Origin: Lepidonotus clava
Taxonomy: Eukaryota; Annelida; Polychaeta; Phyllodocida; Polynoidae
NCBI GenBank assembly: GCA_936440205.1
Contig: OW387145.1
Coordinates: 30,879,075 to 30,943,074, forward strand
DNA: 64,000 nt
Direction: 5' to 3'
Shown: piece by piece, positions 36,981 to 49,400 of the stretch
How the letters are laid out: the number at the start of each line of letters is the position of its first letter
Numbering within the stretch: the first letter of the stretch is position 1
The notes under the pieces: generated by a model
The model's input: only the letters and a program-made list of their open reading frames with translations
The model's database searches: none
Told to the model about the DNA's origin: nothing
Program-made: the position numbers and the translations under genes

Positions 36981-37412
36981 AAATGATAATACTGATAGTG
37001 CAAACTGCGTCGGTTTCAAAGGGTTAAACTCACCCCCAAATCCAAAGGTATGTATCTGTACCTCCAACCTCGACCCCACCCTCCGCCCCATACCTTTATT
37101 AAAACATAAATATTGGTCAGCTCGTTAGTTGGTGACTCGAAAGCGACTTTGTCTCAAGATTGCGTCCGGTCAGTTGACAACATCTGTAACCACTTCATCA
37201 CGTTACTATTTCACACTCGGAAAATGTCGAAACAGGAAACAGTCTTGACCAACTGCCCGCGATTCAGGGTGGGACCAGTGGTACTTCTAAGCAAGTCAAA
37301 CTTTTAGATGTGTCACACACAAAATACCCCCATACGTTGAATTAGAGTACAAATACTGCTTTAATGGTATGTTAAACCTGTCTAAAAGTCCCTTGTCGTT
37401 TGTGTTTTGCAG

Positions 37413-40400
37413 GGGAGCAGGAGAACCACGACGCCTTCGTGTCCCACTTCACCCGGGAGGTGGGGCAGTACGGCCACGTGGCCGTCGTCAACCTCGTCGA
37501 CCAGGTAAGGGCCTTATAACAGGATCAATCAAGGGTTTTAGGAACTGATCCATGACGTAAGGTAAACCAGGGATGTAAGTTTTCAGATTTTAATCAGATT
37601 TCAATTTTTTTTTCACATCATTACCTCAAATAATAATTTTCAAACCAAGTTCCTTACATGGCGTTTTATAGCATTTTAAGATTATTCTACATTTTCTCTC
37701 TTGGGTTTCAGATTTTGTAATTAACCCTGACTTACATCTCTGGGTAACCATAAGGCCATCATGTAACATAAACCAGGGTACCAACCGCGCGGAGAAAACA
37801 GGGGAAATGGCAAAAAAAAGTCCCTGACAGGGAAAACGCAGGGAATTTGAAAATTTTGCTAAAACACAGGGAATTTAATTTTGTCAGATTCAGAAATTGC
37901 TAATTCTCACGATATTAGGGGTTCGACTTTTTGTTGTTGGGTTGTCCAATTTTTTTCTGCATGCAGAGGCTTTTGAATTTGAACAACTTGCTGAATTTGA
38001 CACAGGGACATGGGACAGGGAAAACACAGGGAATTTGAAAATGGAATTTGGTTTGGTACCCTGGTAAACATAAGGTGTCGTTTATCTCAGTTATAACATA
38101 ATTTATTTTAATTATTATTTAAAAAATGCTTCGTTATAGTAATACCAGTGTTGATGTATAGAACATTCCTATTTAAAGATACTAACCAAAATTTGTTTTT
38201 ACAAATTTCGGAGGATATGGCGATGTAGTTTTGTTCACCCCAACCGCATGAGTAAGTTGTGTACCTTTGGGACAGCTCTTAAATACCTAAACCATTTCTA
38301 CACGTGGCTACTTCTCTGTGATGCTGAAAAAAATTAAATACCTAAACCAGTAGCTCACCTTGGTGGCGTGTAATATGTGGAACCATGCCATGGGGACATG
38401 TTATGTCTCCAACCATTTTTGGCCAGTGATGTCACAAGAATGCTGACAGGAATCACCAATTGAATGAATTCCCCCTTGGGGATTCTCAATATGTGTGATT
38501 TGTCAGATCTTAAATATTGGTTAAAAGTTTATCGACATTGAAATTTGCTAGGGCGGTTTCAAAATAATCAGGCATTCTGAATTCTTCTGAATTCTTGTAC
38601 TTATATAGACTCAAATGTGACTTATATCAGGATGTGTTTCAGTTTCTGAACTCAGCGTTGTTTATCCAGCGCCATGTCAGAATATGCCCAATTTGCCTGC
38701 AGTGGCAGATCTTGGGTTTAAAAGGTATTGGAAAGGTTCGAGAGACAAGCGTTGTCGAGCAAATCTTTTTCTGTACGACCTGCTGCATTAAACATGCAAG
38801 TGTCTGTACAATGGTTAGAACATGACTGGGTCTGTAAAATAATAACGATGGGAACGTTTACGTTATTGCGCAGTACTGGGAATGCCTTGCGGTTGTTCCT
38901 TGTGATGACCTTCGGGCAGAATTGTTAAAATGTAAAACGTCTGTAAATTGAAATAGGACTTTTTCTCAAAAAGGTTGGGTCACAATTCCCCGCACGTCCT
39001 TGTGCCCGCCTTTTGGTTGTTGCTAAATGACTTCATTCAATTCAAGTTTGGATACCTTGACACAATAATTGTATGTAAACAAATAGTCGAGTTGGCTAAA
39101 TAACTCTGTCAAATAAAAACAACAATAGTAAGGGAGTATTTGCGGCCTTCTTGTTTCTGCAGATTATTCAATTGGATAATGAAATATCATTAGTTGGGTG
39201 AAACATCTATTTCATAATATAAATTGCAATAACATATTTGGAAATGCGGAAAAAAACTAAACAAAACATTGAATTCCCCTTTTGTCTTTTTTACTTGATT
39301 TTCTGTTTTGTTAACACTGTAATTTTGCTGAAATAGAATTGTGAAAAGTTACAAATTTTGGACACAAAACTAGGACGCATTTCCCTACATTTTCTAACTG
39401 CCTCTCAAATTTCATCGAAATAAATAGTTTATTATGTAAGTTTTGACATGTTAATAACTTATTTCTGCCTTGCAGCCAAATGGTCAGTGTACACAAGTAA
39501 AATCAATATTAAAACCTTTTTTGTGGCATTCAAAATTACGATCAGTGATATAAGAAATATTACAGAGTACTCCGAGGTCTAATGACAACGTTTGGGCAGG
39601 TCATCCATATTGGAAGGTCATATATATGCCCTTGACTTATAAAGTGTTTTTCTCCAACGTACATTGGGTGCCCTTCTACCGACTAATACTATAGGCCACA
39701 TTTTGGCCTAACCAGTGACCTTCCCTTGGTTAGGGAGCTGTATTGCTGAAGCCCCGCCGTGTTGCTGATTAGGTCATGGTTGTGTTTGGTATTTGCATGT
39801 TATGAGTCCAGTCTATTTCATGTTGTCTGGTCACTCCACACCATTACCTGCAAAGTCGTTTCACATACATATAACTGATAACGTGGGCGGAAATACAAAA
39901 GGTTTTAAGTGACAGGTGTGACATTCCCTTTTTTGTTAGTTTAAAGTGTATTGCAAGTTCCATTTGTCATACGGGCGGGTAAAATTAAGTGTTTATTAAC
40001 ATGCACCAATAATGTGTTTTAGTAAAATTAATTCCCGGTAATGACCACAGCTGCCAATGGTATACGGGTACTTCTCGACTGGTAAATTGTTTATATATAG
40101 GTGTATAGGATCTATTGATATCATCGAGAAAAAACATTGTGAGCAGTATTATCGTCATTAATTCTTGTACTGTATATTCTAACATTGAATAAATATATGG
40201 GGACGAAATCTTTAACCGTTAGAATATGATCATGATGAAGAATTCAACGGATTCACAGCATGGAATTAAAGAACTTTTTTATTCAACATCAGATATTTAC
40301 GAGGCCTTACAATTTATTTTTCATTACGGTATATCAAAAATCGATGAATAGCTGTCAATATTTTGATACAAACAACCTTTTAAGACCCTAAAGATACGTA

Positions 40401-43400
40401 CGTACTATGGTCTTCAGATGAGTTAGCCACAAACATACAGTATGGTAAATTCACTTAAAGACCATATTCCACGTACCGAAAGTACCCTGCCAATTTGCAG
40501 CTGTATACTTTCGGCATTGCCGATATAATCGGCGGCATTGCCGATAGAAATTTACGAACATGTTGGTAAATATTCCCTGCCGATTTTGTGCTGGCTGCCG
40601 ATATGGCACTTTCGGTTGATATAGCACTTTCGGCAGCTGATATGGCACTTTTGGAGGCTGAAATTGCCGCCGATACAGAACGTTACCTTGGAGAGGCTCA
40701 ATATCGGCAGTGCACACTTTCGGTACGTGGAATACGGCCTTTATATTCAACATGTGATATGATGGCTTACAGGTTGTGTTTTTTGAACTGTCCTTTTTTT
40801 TTTGCATACCAAAAACAGTCTAAGGTATATGTGACCGCCGTCAACGACGGTGTCTCTACCTCAGTGTTTCCGGCTGTCTGGAGACACCTGCGTGTCCGGG
40901 TCAAAGGTTAAGTCCCTGATCAGATTATCCTAAAAAACCAAGTGTATGAGGCGAGGGATTTTCCGCTGCTAGGGTTACTGTATGAATAAACTAGCGTTTA
41001 GGCAACATGGGTCAGAACGCTGACTGGGTAACCTTGCCCGTCTTATGCAGTATGGATAGGTCCAATAGAATTCCTATGACTTTTTTTTCAAAAATGTAAG
41101 AAACAAGGAAAAATCAAACCATTATGATTAGTTAACGGATTTTTTCTTCAATTTGATAAGGTTAGGAATGAAAGATATCCGATCGGATCTGAGATACTGG
41201 ACAAGTATCCCTAGGAGAAAGTATTCTAATGGAAATTCTTGATTGCATAACAGAACTATATGTTGTTTGTCGTCTCTTTGGGTCAGCTGCACTCCCCTGC
41301 AGTTTGGCTTATCATGAAGTGTCTATGAATCTGATTGTATTTCTATTATATGTGGAGTGTATTCTGTTGAAAGGTACATGGGTAAAGAAGTCTGTTAGAT
41401 ATATACGGATAATAATATGGCGATTTTTTTTGGGTATTTCAGTGATGAAGATAGAATCATGAAAGAGCCTTTCAGATAGACAGTGTACCTTTAGTGTGTT
41501 TAGGTGGATAAAGAGAAGAGTGTGTCAGACAAATATAATCATACTTTTGCTGTGTTTTCAATGGGTGCAGAAAGAGCCTGTCAGATGCATGGTGTAACTT
41601 TGGTGTGTTTCAAGCATGTAAATAAGAGTATATAGATAGTTCCTTTAGTGTGTTTCAGTTTGGGACCGTAAGGAGACGAGTCTGTCAAATGCATGGTTCC
41701 TTTGGTGTGTTTTATGTTGGTAAAAAGGAGAGCCTGTCAAATACATGATTCCTTTGATTCGTTTTAGGTGGGTAAAGAGAAGAACCTGTCAAATACATGG
41801 TTCCTTTGGTGTATTAAATGTTTTTATGTTGGTGAGGAGCCGGGTTTGTCAAATACATGGTTCCTTTAGTGTGTTTCAGCTTGGTAAGAAGAGCCTGTCA
41901 AATACATGGTTCCTTTGGTGTGTTTCAGGTGGATAAAGAGAAGAGTCTACCAGGCAAATATTATTATACTTTTTGTGTGTCTTAGGTGGGTAAAGAGAAG
42001 AGCCTGTCAAATACATGGTTCCTTTGGTGTGTTTTATGTTGGTGAGGAGCCGGGTTTGTCAAATACATGGTTCCTTTAGTGTGTTTCAGCTTGGTAAAGA
42101 GAAGAGTCTGTCAAATACATGGTTCCTTTGGTGTGTTTTAGGTGGGTAAAGAGAAGAGCCTGTCTGATGCTTTCCTCCATCACATTGTGTCTTACAACGA
42201 CGAGAACCTGATCTACATCGCCTTCGACTTCCACGAGTACTGTCGAGGGATGCGCTTTGAGAATGTCTCCATCCTGGTTGACAACATCAAGGACGTCGTC
42301 AAAGACATCAGATACTGCTGGTCAGTGTAATGTTTCTCTTATGTTTATTTTACATTAAATTTTCAACATTTAAATTATTCTTGTAGTAAATGTGAGTAGT
42401 GTTTTTATTGTCTGTTGTTTTTCCCAGGATAATCCAATAAGAGTAGGGCTTTTTCCATTGTATTGACAGTTTTTGTCTAAGATTTTCCTGAATCTATTTT
42501 ATTAGTGGATATGAATTGTCATAGTATTCTCTAAGAGCTTCAAATCTGGTGATATTGATGATACTACAAGAAATTGAAGATGATATCCCTTGAACAATAA
42601 TATACTGGTTTATCTTATTCGCCAGTCAATCTACATTATGAACTTTTCAATTGTGTGACATATCCTTCTACTCTAAAATAAGAGATAGTTTTCTGTCCAT
42701 GGAACCCCTCTGTTCTCTGATGGTCATCGAAACACATGGCTATTCTTTGTATTCTAACCACAGTTATAGAAAATTGAGTATGTTGTATATGTGTTGACCG
42801 TTGCAGGGTGGATAAGAAGGGGCTGATCTGTGGGCAGGCCGGGGTCTTCAGGGTCAACTGTGTCGACTGTCTGGACAGAACCAACGTGGTCCAGTCAGCC
42901 ATCGCCAGGGTCATATTGGAAACACAGGTGAGTGGATACACATCTTTTACATATATGTAACAAGTATATGTTTTTCACATGAAACCTGCCCTCTGAAGTA
43001 TAATAATGTAATATTTCATCTCTTGCATTAATTTTGTGGCTACATTTCAATTTCAGGAAAACTACGAATAACTTTTTCAGAAGTGTTTACATGTTTCTTG
43101 GGTTGTGAACAGAGGCCAAGAAATTGTATTCCTACATGTCTGTGTATTTTTAACATCCTGGCGTAGTCGGTGGGGCATATAAGAAATTGTACATTAAAGG
43201 CAAATCGGAATCTTATGTATATTTCTAAATACAATTATATATTTTGTTTCATAAAGAGAACTCACAAACTAATTGAAAAGAACAATCTACAATTTTCTTC
43301 GCGTTTATCATTTGACATATATTATTAAGGGAATCATCTCTGTGTTAAAGTTTTCATGAATTAAGCTAAGCATTGGATCATTCACCTAGAAAGTCGAAGA

Positions 43401-46400
43401 TACGGAAAAGACCTAGATTTTTTTTTTAAGTTTGTAAAATCCGTGTCAAATATTCACTTAGCCGAATAGGATTCTTAGAAATGATCTTGGCGATCCCTTA
43501 TGAAAATACCTGAAACTTACACCTTGATCAACATCCTTGTTAGTCCAGGGATGGGGCCTCGACAGAACCCCTACATCATTTCATTACTCTTTGACTCATC
43601 AGAACAATCTCCTTGAAAGTATTTGTGTTTCGAAACCACTGGCAGGAGGGGGACATTGTCATATGACCCTATGTCCTTGCCATTGCCATGCTCAGAACTG
43701 GACCACTAATAAAGTGGTTACAAAATTGCAAACAATATTCTTTTTAGAAAGAATGTCACTTGCATTGCAAGGATGAGAAATTATAACTGGATACACAAGA
43801 TTAACCGAAATTAAGGAAAATGACATTCCCAAAGTACCCTGCGAATAATATTCCTAGTATTACTAGAAAAGGAATATTATGGGAAAAGATTATCGAAATT
43901 CTTTGTTCCATTATACTGAGTTATAACTTTACTCTAATATGATATTGTAATATAAAAGTATATCAAAAGAGTTCACACAATGAACTTTTGCTTTTTAAAA
44001 CAAAACATCAAGCAATATAACAAGAAAATAAAGTATATATGTTGATAAAATTGAATAAAATGTATCAATATTCTGAAAGTGCAGATTTGACGAATGTATC
44101 TTGGGGACCAAAAATCAAAGATATTTCTTGCAGCACTTAGTGGCAGCTGTATAGACTGTCAATTTACCAGACATCAAGTTCTGGGTATATACTACCAACC
44201 TAACCTATGTTCTGGGTATACACTACCAAACTGAAAGACATACACATTTTCTAACCCCTGTCCTGTACCTGTCTCTACCCCTCAGTGCCGTAAGCTGGGC
44301 CTGCTGCCCCCCGACGAGGAGCTGCCCGTCAAGTTCTGGGTATACAATACCAACCTAACCTATGTTCTGGGTATACACTACCAACCTAACCTATGTTCTG
44401 GGTATACACTACCAAACTGACAGGCATTAACAGTTTCTAACCCCTGTCCTGTACCCATCTCTCCCCCTCAGTGCTGTAACCTGGGCCTGCTGCCCCCCGA
44501 CGAGGAGCTGCCCGTCAAGTTCTGGGTATACAATACCAACCTAACCTATGTTCTGGGTATACACTACCAACCTAACCTATGTTCTGGGTATACACTACCA
44601 ACCTAACCTATGTTCTGGGTATACACTACCAACCTACCAGACATACACAGTTTCTAACCCCTGTCCTGTACCCGTCTCTCCCCCTCAGTGCCATAAGCTG
44701 GGCCTGCTGCCCCCTGGTGAGGAGCTGCCTGTCAAGTTCTTGGTATACACTACCAACCTAGCCTATGTTTTGGGTATACACTACAAACCTACCAGACATA
44801 CACAGTTTCTAACCCCTGTCCTGTACATGTCTCTCCCCCTCAGTGCCGTAAGCTGGGCCTGCTGCCCCCCGATGAGGAGCTGCCCGTCAAGTTCTGGGTA
44901 TACACTACAAACCTAATAGACATACAGTTTCTAACCCCTGTCCTGTACCCATCTCTCCCCCTCAGTGCCATAAGCTGGGCCTGTTGCCCCCCGACGAGGA
45001 GCTGCCTGTCAAGTTCTGGGTATACACTACCAACCTACCAGACATACACAGTTTCTAACACTTGTTCTGTACCCGTCTCTACCCCTCAGTGCCGTAAGCT
45101 GGGCCTGTTGCCCCCCAACGAGGAGCTGTCCGTCAAGTTCTAGGTATACACTACCAACCTAACAGACATACACAGTTTCTAACGCCTGTCCTGTACCCGT
45201 CTCTACCCCTCAGTGCCGTAAGCTGGGCCTGCTGCCCCCCAACGAGGAGCTGCCTGTCAAGTTCTGGGTATACACTACCGACCTAACCTATGTTCTGGGT
45301 ATACACTACCAGCCTAACCTATGTTCTGGGTATACACTACCAACCAACCAGATATACACAGTTTCTAACCCCTGTCCTGTACCCGTCTCTCCCCCTCAGT
45401 GCCGTAAGCTGGGCCTGCTGCCCCCCGACGAGGAGCTGCCCGTCAAGTTCCGCTTCCTCTACCAACAAATGTGGGCCAATAACGGGGACGCCATCAGCCG
45501 TCAGTACGCAGGGACTGCCGCCCTCAAGGTCCGTCTCCACCAGAGGATAGTTCTTGATATACTTGATCATCATTATGATCCATCATTGTTTTTGAAGTGC
45601 AAAACAAATATTAGTGTATAGAATACGAAAAACGCCACAAACTCGTATGTCATTTAAGATATTTTACTAGGGTATTATATCATCTACCACATCTTATTCT
45701 GTTAAAAAATGCATCTACAGGCGTCTCTTCATGATGTGTGTTTTGTGGGAGGGAAGAAAGGGGGATGAGAGGTCGTGTTGGTTCTTGTTCACATTTATTT
45801 ACGGGTGGAGTAAAATTATTGAAAAAAAAGAACATGTTGCCTTTTCGTTCTCCCTGATGATAAATATTTCCATTTCGTCCACTGAAAACTACTATGTGTC
45901 AAAAGTGACAAATACTGGGTAGATCAAGCAATTCTGTGAAAATGAACATGCTTCATCCAGACCAAGTCTATAATCATTGAACTTATTTTGTACTAATTCT
46001 CCTACTTTTCCTTTGTTTTCCTCCACAGGGTGACTTTACACGGACGGGGGAGCGGAAGTTTACAGGTCTAATGAAGGATGGAGTCAACTCGGCCAACAGG
46101 TCAGTCGGTGGGCCGGGGGCAGAATAACTGTCAGCGTATAAAAAGATTCTCGGCAAATATAACCCCGTGAAACATATATATTTACTAACAAATCCTAGAC
46201 TGTGTATAAAAAGTTGCCTTCCGTTAATAAGTTATGCAAACATTGATTCTCATTAGGTGGGATCCCTCTTCCCTGGTATGTTTCTAGCAGAAGGGGTAAT
46301 ATAAGTAACCATAGACACATATCTTATCTATCTCTATAAAGTAACTTAGCCTGGATCTGAGACAATGTACGTTAGCTTCATAGTTACGGAACTTTAGCAA

Positions 46401-49400
46401 TCCCGAAACAAAGACCGATAAAAATTATAATTTACCTGAGATGGAAGATACTTATCTATGGAATGCATCAGGGTTGCTAAACCTAAATAATACTTAATCC
46501 CAAAATCAATTCCTGGAATAAGTGGGTTGTTACAACTTATTTCATAATAAATCTTAACAAAAATATTGTAGCTACACATCCTAAGATTAATCCCTACGAG
46601 AACCAACCAATCATACAACCAGTTAAAATATATAAAGGCAAAATTTACACTTTCTGTTCCTTTTTTTTCCCTTCATTTTTTTGTATGCATTATGAAGGAT
46701 CACTAAGTATACGGAGTATACGGGTTAGCGGTATCCCCAGCATTTCCGTGATCGCACAGTGAAACACTGGGCTCCAAAAGTGACCCTACTTAGCATTGAC
46801 GCCTTTTATATATGGAGAAAATTGGAATTTTTGCAATAGTGCAGAAAATTGACATAATTTATTAGGAAAATTTGAAGGCTTGTATGGGATGCCTGGGATA
46901 CATTCCAAACTTTATCTAGCTTACTATATACAAGTTTTATGAATATTTACAAAGTTAGAGCAAAATATATAATGTATATATATATATGATCTCCACTGTT
47001 TCCCTTCCTTCCCCACAGGTACTACCGTAACCAGTTCAAAGACATCTACCGGCAGGCCACCATCGACCTGATGATGGGGGTCACGTCCTCCGAGGAGCTG
47101 CAGCTCGTCGTGGCCAACTCGGGCGGGGCCGGGGTGGTGGCCCGCGGGGACGGGCTCGACGAGGAGGACTTCGTACTCGTCGAGAAGGAGGAGAACATTA
47201 AGACTCTAATAGATGAGTGGAAGAAGATGCTCATCTCGGAGCCTGAGACGTGTCTGGGCAGCTGGGGACTCATTGACTGTGACCCTGTGTGAGTGCGGTT
47301 TAGCTTATTTTAAGGTTGTGATTTATTATGCGATTATGGCTCGATTTTTTTTAACGATTTTGAAAAACAATTTGAAGAAAATCAGATATTCTCAAATAAT
47401 ATGTTATTTATAGATAATTAACACAAGGCGATTGTTTTTGTGAGGTTGCGATTATAGCGCGATGGTTAAACAATTTCTGAAATCGATTTTTAAAGAAAAT
47501 TATTTTTCTCAAACGATATGCAGACTGCAGCAGTTTACTAGATATTCTGAATTGATAGGTATTGCAGGGCAGACATTTTGAGAGAAAAATATGTTCCTAT
47601 TGCTTTCCTTGTTATTTTGTAAGGGAAGCAACTCGCCACGTGCGATTTATTTCAAAGATATGTGTTAATATTTTTTTTCCTAAATGCGTGAAAAATGTAT
47701 GCGAAGAAAATCTTATGGCATTTGATCCACCATGCGATTACGGTCCGATCCTCAACCTATAATCTGTTTAACAGATAAAGGTGGTTCTGTAGAATTTGTA
47801 ATGTGTTATCAACTGTGAAATAGTTTCAGCAAACGTTATTGACTCATAACATGTTTTACACATATATGCATGTGTTATCATTATTCACGTGGCTTCTTGA
47901 ACTTCTTATGTAGTTATGGAAATAAAGATTTCTCCATATCATCGATGGTAACAGTTTTCACTGTGACTTTAAATGTGCGCCTTTCCTTTGACAGGACGGG
48001 AGACCCAACTCAGCAAGATATGGATATCATATTGTTATTGTCACAAAGGGCATATTACGTAGCAAGGTAAGTTACCAATGAGTAAAATCTGTGAATAAAA
48101 CTGTTCATGATAATTTTATCTCATGTCTGGACTCTACGAAATATAGATACTTCATTTTGGTTTACGTCGGTATTATGAAGTATTAAGAGCAACATACTGT
48201 GAAACAGATATTTTCGCTTTGCTAGATTTTCCCTCATCAAGCAAATACAAATATTCCTATGCTATCGTATCGTCTTTTTAATTTGGTTTGTATTCCTATC
48301 TCTGATTCATGTATGCACTTGTTATTGTTTGCTGAAGTTAAGGCCAGGTACATCATGCTTAATCTTTTTTTTTCAGTTATGACGACGAAATCGACACGGT
48401 CACAAGTTACCAAAAGATTCACCTAGAACAACTAGAAAAGATTGAAATAGGTTTGTTATGAAGACACTTCTCTAATGTTTCCTTAGTTTCAGTAGTCCTT
48501 ACCCACGCACGAAGATATTGTTATATGTGAAATAGAAAAAGAAATATTTAGATTTATTAGGAATAAATTATTGGTGGTTGTGTGTTCTCTGTTATAACGA
48601 ACACAATTAGAAAGAGGGTGTATTGCTTAAGTAATTAAAACCAATTAGATGCTAAGTCTCTTTGTGTTTTTTTTCTGCCTTTAAAACTATAAACGACGGA
48701 AGTTATAATACAGACTAAAAAGACTAAAATGTCACGTACATCTTAATTGTTTGTTATTCGAGACCGCATAAGTATAACACTCCAACTTGTTTTTGTCTGT
48801 TGAGAAGATTTGATAAACAAGTTATTTTCATTTATCTCAATCTAAAATAACTCCCCTATTTTAATGACTGTTCAGGCCCGGCGCCGTCCATCTTCAAGTC
48901 GCGCCACGTGTGTATCCGTATCTGGTACCGGCATGACGGCGAGCCGGGCTACTTCCACATGCTGAGGACCACCAGCACCCGCCTCTTTAACAACATCGTC
49001 ATCGCCATCAAGAACGAGGAGGAGGCCCGAGGTTAGAGCTACAGCCTGCATTTTTTTCTCTCCATAAACCCAACTTTAAAAATAGTGTTTTCTGTTTACT
49101 AACCGACTGAGTATTTTAGGGCCGACTGGAAATATTTTTGAAATTTTTGGATTTCTTTTCATCCAATGGTTCAGTTATAGCCTTGCTAACAAAAGAAATT
49201 AAAGGGAAAAAAAAGAGATTTTCCGACCTCCCGACTGGGTATCTTTCTAATCACCCGCTGCACAGGAAACAAATTTTGTCGTGAAGTTGGCCTAATTCAC
49301 GGTTATGTTTTGTATGACTGTTCCTATAAAACAGTAGTTATCGTTGGACTTTTTTTTCTGAATTTGAAAGCACTACGGCTGTCTGATTTTCATTTTGATT

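Larger units (their letters stand above)
28500..37412. other. stretch between carbonic anhydrase and the first visible SAC2 exon
   Basis: The two genes are head to head here, so promoters for both, and the 5' exons of the SAC2 gene, would be expected. Besides a SINE, a foldback element and a solo-LTR-like fossil, the DNA is AT-rich. No exon matching the SAC2 N-terminal region was recognised on the plus strand. Confidence 0.5.

Noticed and set aside
44548-45573. Frames of 60-122 codons with repeated WVYTTNLTYVLGIHY-type peptides
   Set aside because: They simply translate the 31-bp and 124-bp repeats across splice signals. The repeated peptide is not a protein domain.
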